64,000 bases of DNA, taken from positions 1-64,000 of the forward strand of contig NVTE01000004.1 in assembly GCA_002401455.1 (NCBI GenBank), read 5' to 3'. The position numbers were made by a program, and so were the translations under genes. Under the pieces are notes generated by a model, which made no database searches, had not been told where the DNA came from, and saw nothing but the letters and a program-made list of their open reading frames with translations. This DNA comes from Alphaproteobacteria bacterium (GTDB taxonomy: Bacteria; Pseudomonadota; Alphaproteobacteria; Sphingomonadales; Emcibacteraceae). Shown here piece by piece: positions 1 to 9,190 of this stretch (positions are counted from its first letter, which is position 1; each line of letters starts with the position of its first letter).

Positions 1-156
1 CGCCGCCCCCGCCGCCGCCACCAGGCCCGCCGGACCCGCGCCGATCACCACCAGGTTATAGCGTTTCTTAGGGATCGGGTTCTGCCAGTCTGCCGGGGCC
101 AGAAGGCGCACCAGTTCCTGATTATATTTATCCTCTGGATATACGACAACGGTCAT
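1..156 (-). CDS. FAD-dependent pyridine nucleotide-disulfide oxidoreductase-like protein (N-terminal 52 residues, cut by window edge)
   Basis: The first 52 codons read on the minus strand give a short leader followed by a classical dinucleotide-binding fingerprint, VVIGAGPAGLVAA, at about residues 36-48. This is how mercuric-reductase-like flavoproteins begin after a short extension. The ATG overlaps the stop of the TVP38 gene by four bases (ATGA), so the two are translationally coupled and this is the distal gene of the arsM-arsC-PiT-TVP38 operon. Pairing of a mercuric-reductase-like flavoprotein with a TVP38/TMEM64 membrane protein is common in bacteria, but the substrate is usually unknown. 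The redox-active CxxxxC would lie beyond the edge, so reductase activity cannot be confirmed. It is too short for the ORF track. Confidence 0.75.
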   Translation of the reverse strand, partial: MTVVVYPEDKYNQELVRLLAPADWQNPIPKKRYNLVVIGAGPAGLVAAAGAA

Positions 157-866
157 GTTTTTTCCCCCGGTACTGTTTCTGGCTCATCGGACACCGCATC
201 ACGCAGAGCCCGGCGGGCAAGGGTGGTGACATAGGCAGTGACAACCACTGTCACCAGAAAGCCGATCCACATGAAGATACTCTGGGCATCCTCGGCCCCT
301 TGTTTTGGGGCATTGGCCAGTTCGGTGACACTGGTGACCAGCGACCCCAGATAGGTATAGAGAAAGGTTGCCGGCAACATGCCGATGAAGGACGCCAATA
401 CATAACTGCGGCCATTGACCCGGGTCAGACCCAGGGCATAATTCAGAAAACTAAAAGGAAACAGCGGCGACAGGCGCAGCAGCATGACAATCTTAAAACC
501 CTGGTCCCCGACCGCCTTGTCAACCACGGCAAACTGCCGGTTACTGCCGACCTTTCTCATGACCCAGGGCCTGAGCCGCCCCCGCGCCAGGCTAAAGGCA
601 ATAAACGCCCCAAGCACACTGACCGGCGAGACCAGCAACGTCCCCCACAGGGGGCCATAAACAAACCCGGCACCGAGCGTTAAAATCGACCCCGGCAGGA
701 ACATGACCACGGCGGCAATATAAATCACCGCAAAGGCCAAAACACCCCAGGCCCCACTGGCCTTGACCCAGGCGATCAGTCCTTGCATGATTTCATGGAC
801 CGGATAGAAAATGCTGACCGCGATCAGCACCGCCACGATCAGGGCTATTTTAAGTATACCGTTCAT
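153..866 (-). CDS. TVP38/TMEM64 family (DedA-like, SNARE-associated domain) membrane protein
   Basis: This 237-residue polytopic inner-membrane protein has an N-terminal helix at about 6-24 and further helices near 37-60, 64-92, 130-180 and 198-218. The family-typical FLPGSILTLGAGFVYG segment sits around residues 56-71, and the RLSPLFPFSFLNYALG motif around 132-147. Family members are thought to move or scramble lipids or small anions, but no substrate is established. It lies 31 bp downstream of the phosphate transporter gene and overlaps the following flavoprotein gene, so it belongs to the arsenic/phosphate operon. Its role there is inference: it could work with the flavoprotein on a toxic oxyanion or on membrane integrity. 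Confidence 0.85.
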   Translation of the reverse strand: MNGILKIALIVAVLIAVSIFYPVHEIMQGLIAWVKASGAWGVLAFAVIYIAAVVMFLPGSILTLGAGFVYGPLWGTLLVSPVSVLGAFIAFSLARGRLRPWVMRKVGSNRQFAVVDKAVGDQGFKIVMLLRLSPLFPFSFLNYALGLTRVNGRSYVLASFIGMLPATFLYTYLGSLVTSVTELANAPKQGAEDAQSIFMWIGFLVTVVVTAYVTTLARRALRDAVSDEPETVPGEKT

Positions 867-897
867 AAATTTATACTCTCTAAGACAGTTATAGCCG

Positions 898-2025
898 TTA
901 CGCCTGAATAAACTTTCCTATCCCGTACAGCATGATGCCGAAGGCCGCCGCGCCAGGCAGGGTGATGACCCAGGCCGCGAGCATGGTTCTCACCGCGCCC
1001 CAATGAAGGTTTCCCCGGGTCCCGGACACACCAACCCCGATCAGGGCCGAGGCCGAGACATGGGTGGTCGACATGGGCAGGCCAAAGATAGCCCCTGAAC
1101 TCACTAGCATACTTGTCACGATATTAGCGGTAAAACCTTCGTGATGATTCATCACCGTGACCTTTTCCGCCAGCATTTTTGTCACCCGCAGGCCAGCCAT
1201 AAGCCCGCCCGCCGTCATGGCGAGGGCGACGACGATAAAAGCCGTCTGATTAGCAAGCTCCGCCGTGCCCGACAACAGGGCCGCGCCGATCATCAGCCCA
1301 GCAAGTTTGGGGGCATCATTCATGCCCCGGGCAAAACTGGTTAGACCCGCACTGATCCAATGCAGCTTATCAACGGTGATCAGGGCGTGGGTCTGATCAA
1401 GGGTAGCGGTTTGAGTGTCGCAACTGCTGAGGGTCAGCGTTGTTTGATGAGGTCCCGCTATCAAGGCATTCTGGACCAGAGCAACCTGCGGTTCCACCGT
1501 CAGACAGAGACAATCATCTGCCGCCTTTCGGGAGGTCTGCCACCGATCCCAAGCCCCGCGCAGCAGCATGGTTGCCGCCAGTGCCGCCAAAGGGCTGAGC
1601 AGGAGCGGCAGGGCAACTTTCCAGATCAATATGGACCAGGCGACACCTGCCGTACCAAAAGCCATGAGCGCCACGCCCAGCAGGGACCCGACGATGGCAT
1701 GGGTGGTCGACACCGGCAGTCCGGTCCGTGTCGCCAGCAGAACCCAGCCCGCGGCCCCGCCGATGATCGCCAGAGCCGCGCCCAAATCCGGGCTGGCCGC
1801 AGAGGTCAGCAACTTGCCGCCAAAGGTCGCCACCATGGCATGGGCCAGAAACGCGCCGGTCAGGGCACCAAGGGCGGTGAAAAATGTCCCCCACTGAATG
1901 GCGGTACGGTAATTTGTCACCCCGGCCCCAACCAGTGTCGCGATGCCTTTCGAGACATCATTTGACCCATTGGCCCAGGCAATGGCAAGCCCCGCACCCA
2001 GGATAATCATCATCTCAAAGCTCAT
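898..2025 (-). CDS. PiT-family inorganic phosphate transporter
   Basis: The protein has about 375 residues and about ten hydrophobic segments. It carries both copies of the family signature: GSNDVSKGIATLVGAG near the N-terminus and FARGMNDAPKLAGLMIG in the second half. This is the inverted duplication typical of Pit/PHO-4 symporters. A hydrophilic cytoplasmic loop near residues 165-225 separates the halves. The track begins at a TTG, but an ATG one codon later (2025) overlaps the arsC stop as TGATG and has a GGAGA ribosome site at good spacing, so I prefer it. PiT systems import metal-phosphate complexes and also admit arsenate. Placement directly behind arsC suggests phosphate supply under arsenate stress, which is inference. 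Confidence 0.9.
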   Translation of the reverse strand: MSFEMMIILGAGLAIAWANGSNDVSKGIATLVGAGVTNYRTAIQWGTFFTALGALTGAFLAHAMVATFGGKLLTSAASPDLGAALAIIGGAAGWVLLATRTGLPVSTTHAIVGSLLGVALMAFGTAGVAWSILIWKVALPLLLSPLAALAATMLLRGAWDRWQTSRKAADDCLCLTVEPQVALVQNALIAGPHQTTLTLSSCDTQTATLDQTHALITVDKLHWISAGLTSFARGMNDAPKLAGLMIGAALLSGTAELANQTAFIVVALAMTAGGLMAGLRVTKMLAEKVTVMNHHEGFTANIVTSMLVSSGAIFGLPMSTTHVSASALIGVGVSGTRGNLHWGAVRTMLAAWVITLPGAAAFGIMLYGIGKFIQA

Positions 2026-2534
2026 CAATTTTCTCCAAGGGCCTGCATCAGGGATCTGATACCCGCCCGGTCCATTTTAGGGGTTATCTCATGGATCAGG
2101 TGAGTGATCCGGAATTGCAGGGTCGCGAAACAGATGGCAAAGGCCCGGCGTTTGTCGTCATCGCTCCCCGTGACCGCCGCCGGGTCCGGCAGACCCCAAT
2201 GAATTTTCAGCGGCGATATCCCCTGGGGGCCACCCGGGAAAACCGGACAGCTTTCCGCCGCCGCATTGTCACAGACCGTCACGACAAAATCGAGCGTCGG
2301 GGCATCCGCACCGACAAACTCATCCCAGCTTTTACTGCGGGGCGCCAAGTCCAGACCATGGCGCTTTATCTGTTCGACGGCAAAAGGGTTGGGCTGTCCG
2401 GTCGGCTGGCTACCGGCACTATAGGCCCTAAACGGTGAACCCGGAGCCCCCCCGAACAGGGCCTCAGCCATAATGCTGCGAGCGGAATTTCCCGTGCATA
2501 GCACCAGGATGTTATAACGATCGGGACTGGTCAT
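2025..2534 (-). CDS. arsC: Arsenate reductase, thioredoxin-coupled LMW-phosphatase type
   Basis: The 169-residue protein opens with the P-loop [10 protein letters not shown], in which Cys13 and Arg19 form the CX5R catalytic signature of low-molecular-weight tyrosine phosphatases. Cys88 (VTVCDN) and Cys96 (ESCPVFPG) match the second and third cysteines of the thioredoxin-linked ArsC disulfide cascade. It would reduce arsenate to arsenite. It starts 3 bp after the arsM stop and overlaps the PiT gene by one base, so the three are one transcriptional unit. The reduced product is the substrate of the ArsM enzyme encoded just upstream, giving a reduction and methylation route. Confidence 0.9.
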   Translation of the reverse strand: MTSPDRYNILVLCTGNSARSIMAEALFGGAPGSPFRAYSAGSQPTGQPNPFAVEQIKRHGLDLAPRSKSWDEFVGADAPTLDFVVTVCDNAAAESCPVFPGGPQGISPLKIHWGLPDPAAVTGSDDDKRRAFAICFATLQFRITHLIHEITPKMDRAGIRSLMQALGEN

Positions 2535-2537
2535 GGC

Positions 2538-3596
2538 TTAACAACAGCCGCCTGAGGTGGGGGTCTCGGATGCTTCATCAAAGGGCATGGCCGCCGCACT
2601 GCCGGTGAAAATCCCCCGGTGATGGGAGAAGTCACCTTCGAACGTGAAATGATCTTTAAAGCGGGTCTCCTGTAGCATACGCCATGTGTTTCCGCAGACC
2701 CGGACAGCTTCACCGGTCGCCAGGGTCTGGTCTTTATCCAGCAGGAACTGACAACCATTATCCGGGATACCGCCCTGATAGGTCACCGTCTGGCCGTAGT
2801 CTTCCCGGCCCGCTTCCAAGCCATCCAGTTTAAACAGGCGATAGGTGGCCGAAAAGAAGTTCAGGTCGCCGACTCGGGCCGACAATTCCGGATCAGTAAC
2901 CTCCAGCGGCCGGTCCTCCACCAAGCGGGGATCGGCAAAACCGGCCTGTTTGCTGATGGTGACAAAATCATGCCAATAGAGCGCCCCGCCCAGACATTCT
3001 CCGTACAGGACCGGATCATTACGTACCGCGTCGGGCACCCGCCGATCAGCATAAACGTCCGAGAAGAAAAACTCGCCGCCGGGCTTCAGCAACCGCCGGA
3101 CCCCGTTGAGCACAGCTGCCTTGTCCGGCGACAGGTTAATCACACAATTTGACACAATGACGTCAAAACTTTCCGGCTCCAGGTCAAGCTCATCCAGCTT
3201 TTCGATATAGCCCTTCAGGAACCGTACATTATCATAACCAAAGGCCTCAATATGAAACCCGCGGGTTTCTTCGGCCACGGCCAGCTGTTCGTCAGTCATA
3301 TCGACACCAACCACCGAGCCTGTGGGACCGACCAGTTGTGCCAGAGCATAGACATCCCGGCCCGAGCCACTGCCCAGATCCAGCACCCGACAGCCTTCCA
3401 GCAGCGGCGGACAGACCAGCCCACAGCCGTAATAACGGGACAAGACCTCAGGGTGGATGTTCTTCAGCAGGCGTTTCAGCCAGTCGGGTACGCTGGAGGC
3501 GTCACAACAGGCATCCGTTTTCAGGTCGCTGGTGCCTTGCAACTCACGGCCATAATAGTCTTGTACCGTTTCATGCGTATCGGGGGTCTTGGTCAT
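2538..3596 (-). CDS. arsM: Arsenite methyltransferase
   Basis: This 352-residue protein is a SAM-dependent methyltransferase with motif I VLDLGSGSGRDV at about residues 71-82 and an acidic VGVDM near 96-100. ArsM enzymes bind As(III) with conserved cysteines. Here cysteines lie at 30/31 (DACCD), 58/62/69, 151 (SNCVINLSP) and 201 (GECLGG), and the last two match the conserved arsenic-binding pair. The protein ends in GGCC, a cysteine tail seen in many bacterial ArsM proteins. The product would be methylated, partly volatile arsenic. It is the first gene of the operon. No arsR gene or arsenite efflux pump gene is visible in the window. Confidence 0.92.
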   Translation of the reverse strand: MTKTPDTHETVQDYYGRELQGTSDLKTDACCDASSVPDWLKRLLKNIHPEVLSRYYGCGLVCPPLLEGCRVLDLGSGSGRDVYALAQLVGPTGSVVGVDMTDEQLAVAEETRGFHIEAFGYDNVRFLKGYIEKLDELDLEPESFDVIVSNCVINLSPDKAAVLNGVRRLLKPGGEFFFSDVYADRRVPDAVRNDPVLYGECLGGALYWHDFVTISKQAGFADPRLVEDRPLEVTDPELSARVGDLNFFSATYRLFKLDGLEAGREDYGQTVTYQGGIPDNGCQFLLDKDQTLATGEAVRVCGNTWRMLQETRFKDHFTFEGDFSHHRGIFTGSAAAMPFDEASETPTSGGCC

Positions 3597-3697
3597 AAAC
3601 TCTACTCTCTCTCATTCTGCGCTGAACCAATGACGGGCCAGCACAGAATATGTTACAAACAAATATAATTCTTTTACGTTTTGGGGATAATACCGCC

Positions 3698-5431
3698 TCA
3701 GCCAGTGACCTTCCGGGTCAGGGCGCGGCCAATGAAGCGAACTTTGGTGCCAAAATCAAACCGGTCCAGATTGGCCTTCAGCGCGCCTTCGGTAAAGCGG
3801 GTTTTTTTGCTATAATCAATCTTGACCTCGACAATCACCGGCTGGCCTTGTGCCGCCAGGTCCAGCGCCTGCTTCAGGCCGCTTTCAACCTCTGAATTTC
3901 CGGATATATTGACATAAGCCGCACCAACGGACTGGGCAAAGGGCTCATATTTCAGGGTCGGCAGAATGGTGCATATCTTGCGATTATAAGGAATTTGCTG
4001 AGCCTGAGCAATCTGGCTCAACTCGCCATCGGCAAAGACAAAATAGACCACCCCGAGGCCATCCGAGGTCGCGGTCAGGATTTCCATGGCCGTCATCAGG
4101 AACGCGCCGTCACCGACAATGCCGACCACCTGCTTGTCGCGGTTCTCAAGCTTTGTGGCGATCGCCGCCGGCACACAATAACCCATGCAGTTAAAATCTG
4201 TCGGTGAGATAAAATGACGCTCGGCCCGGATCGGCATCAGTTCCGCGCTGAGGAAGGTGTGATTGCCGTCATCGGTCAGCACAATGGCGTCCGGGGCCAG
4301 CAGCCGGTCCAGACCGGAAAAGAACACCCCGGGATTAACCCGGTCGCCGGACGAATGGTCCAACCACTCGGTCAGATAACTTTTTTTGCGGGCGGCAATA
4401 AGATCCGCCATAACGGCATGGTCCACAGAAGGTCCGGCCTGCTCCAGGTGATCGGCCAGGGCCACCATGGCCACGGCGGCATCGGCCTCGATACAGATTT
4501 CGGCCGGATAATTGGCCCCGAGCGCGTCCGGGTTAATGTCGATATGGATGATCTTGTGATTGGTGGGCAGGGAAAAGCTGCCGGTGGCAATCTCGCCAAA
4601 GCGCACCCCAACTGCCAAAATCACATCACATTTTTCAAAAGCATCCCGGGCCGCCGGCACCGCCGCCAACCCATAGCCCATGCCCGTATGCAGCGGATGG
4701 TCATGGGGAAAGACCGCCAGCCCCTGCAGGCTGGTCGATACCGGTGCCCCAAGATTATCCGCGATCCTGATGGCGTCGGCACGCGCCTTCAGCGCCCCCC
4801 AGCCGAGATAGAGTCCGACCTGTTTTGCGGAACGCAGCATATCTACCGCCGCCGCGATATCCGTGGTTGGTAACGGCTTTGTGCACAGCACCGGGGGTTT
4901 TGGCTCGGGCAGGTCAGTGACCTTGCCTTTGGTGAACTGGATATTGACCGGAATTTCGATATAGACCGGCCCCGGTTCGCCAGTAACCGCGCACTCATAA
5001 GCCTCAAACAATATCGGCATCACCTGATCATGGCTACCCACCTTAAAGGTCTTTTTAGTCAGCGGTGCCATCAGAGCCTGCATATCCATTTCATGCAGCT
5101 GGTATTTATGGGCGGAATCAGTGCGGACCCCGCCAGAGATCACCAGCAGGGGAATGCCATCAAGAAAGGCTTCGCCGATGCCACTCATGGCATGGGTCAG
5201 GCCAGCGGCTGGCACAACAACCAGCACCCCGATCTGATCCGATGTGCGGCTGACCGCATCGGCCATGAAAGACGCGCCGCCCTCATGGGTGACCAGCATG
5301 GGCCGGATCTGATTTGATTTATTCAGCTCGTCATAAATTTCCGTGGTATGGACCCCGGGAATGCCAAAGGTATGGCGCACCCCCAAGTCTTCCAAAGCTT
5401 TGGTCAATAACCAGGCACCCGTCTTCTGCAT
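3698..5431 (-). CDS. Thiamine pyrophosphate-dependent enzyme, acetolactate synthase-like
   Basis: The protein has about 577 residues and the three-domain layout of the acetolactate synthase/pyruvate oxidase superfamily. The N-terminal pyrimidine-binding domain carries the cofactor-activating glutamate in THEGGASFMADA (about 49-60), the centre is the FAD/DHP-type domain, and the C-terminal PP domain carries VGDGAFLMTAMEI. The track start at 5491 adds 20 residues. ATG 5431 has a strong AAGGGGAG ribosome site and gives the usual MQKTGAWLL-type N-terminus. It stands alone between arsM and clpB with no regulatory subunit, so biosynthetic acetolactate synthase is unlikely. A decarboxylase or carboligase of unknown substrate is the safest reading. 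Confidence 0.8.
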   Translation of the reverse strand: MQKTGAWLLTKALEDLGVRHTFGIPGVHTTEIYDELNKSNQIRPMLVTHEGGASFMADAVSRTSDQIGVLVVVPAAGLTHAMSGIGEAFLDGIPLLVISGGVRTDSAHKYQLHEMDMQALMAPLTKKTFKVGSHDQVMPILFEAYECAVTGEPGPVYIEIPVNIQFTKGKVTDLPEPKPPVLCTKPLPTTDIAAAVDMLRSAKQVGLYLGWGALKARADAIRIADNLGAPVSTSLQGLAVFPHDHPLHTGMGYGLAAVPAARDAFEKCDVILAVGVRFGEIATGSFSLPTNHKIIHIDINPDALGANYPAEICIEADAAVAMVALADHLEQAGPSVDHAVMADLIAARKKSYLTEWLDHSSGDRVNPGVFFSGLDRLLAPDAIVLTDDGNHTFLSAELMPIRAERHFISPTDFNCMGYCVPAAIATKLENRDKQVVGIVGDGAFLMTAMEILTATSDGLGVVYFVFADGELSQIAQAQQIPYNRKICTILPTLKYEPFAQSVGAAYVNISGNSEVESGLKQALDLAAQGQPVIVEVKIDYSKKTRFTEGALKANLDRFDFGTKVRFIGRALTRKVTG

Positions 5432-5550
5432 ATCCACTCCCCTTATTTGATTTACTACGCTCATAGCACACCATTGAGAGGGGATTGACAACCTGTTTTT
5501 TTGGTGAGGGGAGAATTTCCCCCCTCATCCGAGGCTTATAGGACCGGGAC

Positions 5551-8139
5551 TTATGTCGATAGTTCCAGGCCATCGGGACCGGCGGTGACGGTGATCCTGT
5601 CACCGTCATGAACGTCCCCGGCCAGGATCAGGTTGGCCAGGCTATCCTGCAAGCTGCGCTGGATCACCCGTTTCAGGGGCCGGGCACCATAAACCGGATC
5701 ATAACCGGCATGAGCCAGCCAATCCTTGGCGCTTCTGTCCAGATCGAGGGTCAGTTTGCGCTCCTCCAGCAGATTTTCCAGACGGCGCAACTGAATATCC
5801 ACGATGCCATGCATGTCTGTGCGCGCCAGGCGGTGGAACAGGGTCACTTCATCCAGACGGTTGAGGAATTCAGGCCGGAAGGACGCCCGCACCCGGTCCA
5901 TAACCAGACCGCGGACCTCTTCCACATCATGGCCGTCTTCCAGGCCCGCCAACACATCACTGCCCAGATTACTGGTCAGGATGATCAGGGTATTGGTGAA
6001 ATCGACGGTCCGGCCCTGACCATCGGTCAGGCGGCCATCGTCCAGAACCTGCAGCAAGACATTGAACACATCCGGATGGGCTTTTTCCACTTCGTCAAAC
6101 AACACAATCTGATACGGCCGGCGGCGGACGGCTTCGGTCAGCACCCCGCCTTCCTCGTAGCCCACATAACCGGGCGGCGCACCGATCAGCCGGGCCACCG
6201 CATGTTTTTCCATATATTCGGACATGTCGATCCGGACCATGGCAGTGTCATCATCAAACAGAAATTCAGCCAGCGCCTTGGTCAGTTCAGTCTTCCCAAC
6301 CCCCGTGGGGCCAAGAAACAGGAACGATCCAATCGGGCGACCCGGGTCCTGCAGTCCGGCACGCGCCCGGCGGACGGCGGCGGAAACAGCCGTGACCGCT
6401 TCCGACTGGCCGATCACCCGTTGGCCCAGATGCTCTTCCATATGCACCAGCTTGTCCCGCTCACCTTCGAGCATCTTGTCAACGGGAATCCCGGTCCAGC
6501 GGCTGACCACGGCGGCAATATCGGCGGCCCGGACTTCTTCTTTCAGCAGCTGATTTTCCGCGCCACTGTCCTCATCTGGCTTAGAGGCAACCTCAAGGGC
6601 GGCTTCCAGTTTCGGAATGATACCGTAGGCCAGTTCACCGGCTTTGGCCAGATTGCCAGCCCGTTCGGCCTGTTCCAGTTCGATCCGCGCCTGGTCCAGC
6701 TGTTCCTTGATCTTAACGTCACCGGCGATGCGGTCTTTTTCCAAGTTCCACTGAGCGGTCAGGCTGGCCGACTTCTGTTCCAGGTCAACCAGTTCCTTGT
6801 CCAGCTTCTGTAGTCTTTCTTTCGACGCTTTGTCTTTTTCCTTCAGCAGGGCCTCGCGCTCAATCTTGAGCCGGATGATCCGCCGGTCCAGTTCGTCGAG
6901 AGCCACCGGTTTGCTGTCCACTTCCATCTTGATCCGGGCCGCGGCCTCATCCATCAAGTCGATGGCCTTGTCAGGCAGGAACCGGTCATTGATATAGCGG
7001 TTGGACAGGGTGGCGGCGGCGACGGTGGCCCCGTCAGTGATCCGGATGCCGTGATGAAGTTCATATTTTTCCTTCAGGCCGCGCAGGATCGAGATCGTGT
7101 CTTCCACCGTTGGCTCCAGCACCATCACTGGCTGGAAACGCCGCTCAAGAGCAGCATCTTTTTCGACATATTTACGGTATTCATTGAGGGTCGTCGCCCC
7201 GATGCAATGCAGCTCTCCCCGGGCCAGAGCCGGTTTCAATAAATTGGAGGCATCCATGGAGCCTTCGCTGGCCCCGGCCCCGACAATGGTGTGCATTTCG
7301 TCAATGAACAGAATGATCTGACCATCAGACGCCGATACCTCCTGCAGCACCGCCTTCAACCGTTCCTCGAACTCACCGCGGTATTTGGCCCCGGCAATCA
7401 TCGCGCCCATATCAAGCGCCATGATCCGCTTATGGGTCAGGCTGCTGGGCACATCGCCGCTGATAATCCGGAGCGCCAGTCCCTCGACAATGGCGGTTTT
7501 GCCGACCCCGGGTTCACCGATCAACACCGGATTGTTTTTCCGGCGGCGGCTGAGCACCTGGATGGTCCGGCGGATTTCCTCGTCCCGGCCAATCACGGGA
7601 TCAAGCTTGCCATCCCGGGCGGCCTGGGTCAGGTCCTGGGAATATTTTTTCAGGGCATCATAGCTGTCTTCGGCCGAGGCGCTGGACGCGGTCCGGCCTT
7701 TGCGGATCTCATTGATGGCGGCGTTAAGGTTTTGCGCACTCAGACCAGCAGATTTCAGAATCTCCGCCGATTTGGTGTCGGTGGCCAGCACCAGAGCCAA
7801 CAGCATCCGCTCCACGGTGACATAATCATCACCGGCTTTTTTGGCTATCTCTTCGGCACTTTCAAGCAGGCGGGCGGTGTCGGCAGCCAGATACAGCTGT
7901 CCAGCACCCTGGCCTTCAACTTTTGGATAGCCCAGCACCTCGGTGACAACGGCTTTGATCGCCATCTTGGCATCGGCCCCGGCGGCAGTCATCAGGTTAG
8001 CCGCCAGGCCCTCTTCGTCTTCGAGAATAACTTTCAGGATATGTTCAGGCGTAAACCGCTGATGACCTTCGCGGATGGCATAGCCCTGGGCCGATTGAAT
8101 AAAACCCTTGGTCCGGTCGGTGTATTTTTCAAAATCCAT
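5551..8139 (-). CDS. clpB: ATP-dependent disaggregase ClpB
   Basis: This 862-residue Hsp100 chaperone works with DnaK to resolubilise aggregated proteins. Visible parts are the N-domain (about 1-150), AAA1 with Walker A GEPGVGKT near 204, the long coiled-coil M-domain rich in Glu/Lys/Arg (about 400-530), and AAA2 with [14 protein letters not shown] near 605 and the pore loop GYVGYEEGG. The track starts at a TTG three codons upstream. ATG 8139 gives the canonical [10 protein letters not shown] start and sits 10 nt from AAAGGAG, whereas the TTG is only 1 nt away. A heat-shock-like promoter with a perfect palindrome lies just upstream (8175-8202). Length is normal for the family. Confidence 0.97.
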   Translation of the reverse strand: MDFEKYTDRTKGFIQSAQGYAIREGHQRFTPEHILKVILEDEEGLAANLMTAAGADAKMAIKAVVTEVLGYPKVEGQGAGQLYLAADTARLLESAEEIAKKAGDDYVTVERMLLALVLATDTKSAEILKSAGLSAQNLNAAINEIRKGRTASSASAEDSYDALKKYSQDLTQAARDGKLDPVIGRDEEIRRTIQVLSRRRKNNPVLIGEPGVGKTAIVEGLALRIISGDVPSSLTHKRIMALDMGAMIAGAKYRGEFEERLKAVLQEVSASDGQIILFIDEMHTIVGAGASEGSMDASNLLKPALARGELHCIGATTLNEYRKYVEKDAALERRFQPVMVLEPTVEDTISILRGLKEKYELHHGIRITDGATVAAATLSNRYINDRFLPDKAIDLMDEAAARIKMEVDSKPVALDELDRRIIRLKIEREALLKEKDKASKERLQKLDKELVDLEQKSASLTAQWNLEKDRIAGDVKIKEQLDQARIELEQAERAGNLAKAGELAYGIIPKLEAALEVASKPDEDSGAENQLLKEEVRAADIAAVVSRWTGIPVDKMLEGERDKLVHMEEHLGQRVIGQSEAVTAVSAAVRRARAGLQDPGRPIGSFLFLGPTGVGKTELTKALAEFLFDDDTAMVRIDMSEYMEKHAVARLIGAPPGYVGYEEGGVLTEAVRRRPYQIVLFDEVEKAHPDVFNVLLQVLDDGRLTDGQGRTVDFTNTLIILTSNLGSDVLAGLEDGHDVEEVRGLVMDRVRASFRPEFLNRLDEVTLFHRLARTDMHGIVDIQLRRLENLLEERKLTLDLDRSAKDWLAHAGYDPVYGARPLKRVIQRSLQDSLANLILAGDVHDGDRITVTAGPDGLELST

Positions 8140-8174
8140 ATTCCTCAAACTCCTTTAATAAATCAATATCCTCT

Positions 8175-8202
8175 ATATAGTGTGATATTTTTATCACACA
8201 AG
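8175..8202 (-). promoter_or_regulatory. Candidate sigma-32 (RpoH) promoter of clpB
   Basis: Read on the minus strand, CTTG (8202-8199) is followed after 17 nt by ACTATAT (8181-8175). This differs by one base from the alphaproteobacterial heat-shock pattern CTTG-N17/18-CYTATNT, and it lies about 35 bp from the clpB start codon. clpB is a classical RpoH target, which makes the match more credible. The transcription start has not been shown. Confidence 0.6.
8180..8199. repeat. Perfect 8-bp inverted repeat in the clpB promoter spacer
   Basis: GTGTGATA-TTTT-TATCACAC is a perfect dyad with 8-bp arms and a 4-bp centre, placed between the proposed -35 and -10 elements of clpB. It resembles a CRP/FNR half-site pair, but the spacing is 8 rather than 6 between TGTGA and TCACA. 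It is more likely an operator for another dimeric regulator. Confidence 0.55.
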
Positions 8203-8243
8203 AGGTGACCCAGGAATTTTATGGATTTTATGGATTTTTAAGG

Positions 8244-8960
8244 TCAGGAAGCCTCAGCGTCGGCTTTCTTTTCCTCAGTGGCCTCAGGTTTTGCCACCAC
8301 TTTGCGGCGCGGTTTGCGCACAACCTTCTTGACCGGCTTTTCGGCTTTTTCTGAGGGTTCAGCTTTTACCTTTTTTGCCGGCTTTTCAGTCTCTTCCGGC
8401 TTATCGACCTTAGGGGTCAGGTCAAGTTGTTCTGATTTTTCCGGTTGCTCAGCCTTTGCCTCTACAACAACAGGCTTTTCTTCAACGACAACAGGGTTTT
8501 TTGCTTCGGCCACAGCCGGGGCCTGGTCCACAGACTTCTCCGCAGACTGCTCACGGGCTTTGGCTTGTTCCGCCAGCGCCCGACGCTCGTCGGCTTCGGC
8601 TTTTCTGGCCTGTTCTTCGTCCCGGGATTTTTCCCGCGCCAGCAGACTGGCGGCTTCGACAGCGGCAAATTCGGCATAGATCCGGTAATAATGATCGGCA
8701 TACTGCAGCAAAGATTCGACTTCATGACGGTCGCCGCCACGCTTTTCCTGAGCCAGCAATTTATATTTATCATAAAGCTGTTTGGCAGTACCGCGTTGAC
8801 CGCCAGCCTGGCCACGGCTGTCAAATTGCCGGTTCGGCGAATTGGGCTGCTGTTGCGGCCGGTTGTGGTTATGGCGGCCTTTACCGGCACGTTTTTGATT
8901 ATTATTATGCTGACCGGGGCGACCCTGCCTGTTCTGACGGGAATTTTGGTTTTGTTTCAT
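8244..8960 (-). CDS. DUF4167 family protein
   Basis: The 238-residue protein has three parts. Residues 1-60 are a low-complexity Asn/Gln/Arg/Gly/His stretch of the type that binds nucleic acid. Residues 58-110 are the conserved DUF4167 core (AKQLYDKYKLLAQEKR, then LLQYADHYYRIYAE). The rest is a highly charged Lys/Glu/Pro/Val tail with repeated EKP, KPEET and PVKK units, probably disordered. The family is essentially alphaproteobacterial and its function is not established; RNA binding is an inference from composition. It sits between prmC and clpB, the usual place, and has a 230-nt leader containing a strong hairpin (8992-9030). Confidence 0.85.
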   Translation of the reverse strand: MKQNQNSRQNRQGRPGQHNNNQKRAGKGRHNHNRPQQQPNSPNRQFDSRGQAGGQRGTAKQLYDKYKLLAQEKRGGDRHEVESLLQYADHYYRIYAEFAAVEAASLLAREKSRDEEQARKAEADERRALAEQAKAREQSAEKSVDQAPAVAEAKNPVVVEEKPVVVEAKAEQPEKSEQLDLTPKVDKPEETEKPAKKVKAEPSEKAEKPVKKVVRKPRRKVVAKPEATEEKKADAEAS

Positions 8961-9190
8961 GAAAACTACGCTAACAGTGTGGCTGAACTAAACAGGACAT
9001 GTTTACAGTATCAGGCGTAAACCATCCTGTCAGACAGCGGTTACTTTTTCAAATATATAAATATCTGGGGTTATGTTGCCGAGGTATTAATTAATAATCC
9101 ACCCGGACCCTTACTCTCTCTAGAGTGTCTCCACAGTACCCTCATAGCGGACAAATGCCAACATTATTTTTACAAATGAGGCAATTTTTT
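8961..9190 (-). other. Long intergenic leader between prmC and the DUF4167 gene
   Basis: No ORF in this 230-bp gap looks real. On the minus strand it forms the 5' region of the DUF4167 gene. It contains a 12-bp perfect palindrome TATTAATTAATA (9085-9096), an 11-bp palindrome CTGTCAGACAG (9027-9037) and a two-part stem-loop (8992-9030). Confidence 0.5.
8992..9030 (-). promoter_or_regulatory. Two-part stem-loop in the DUF4167 leader
   Basis: ACAGGA pairs with TCCTGT, and inside it GTTTAC pairs with GTAAAC. The two stems are separated by a 3/2-nt internal loop, and the terminal loop is 10 nt. The structure ends about 31 nt before the start codon, where it could control translation or mark an operator. 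Confidence 0.45.

Noticed and set aside
5505-5527. Hairpin TGAGGGG/CCCCTCA after clpB as an intrinsic terminator
   Set aside because: On the minus strand it is followed by an A-run, not T. The T-run lies on the wrong side, so it is not a standard terminator for clpB.
5608-6813. 401-aa plus-strand ORF inside clpB
   Set aside because: It is antisense to the clear ClpB coding frame, with a composition rich in His/Gln/Arg/Pro typical of shadow frames in GC-rich genes, and no motifs.
8180-8199. CRP binding site upstream of clpB
   Set aside because: TGTGA and TCACA are 8 bp apart; a CRP site needs 6.
7291-8208. 305-aa plus-strand ORF at the clpB start
   Set aside because: Antisense to the ClpB N-domain and extends over its promoter; no independent support.
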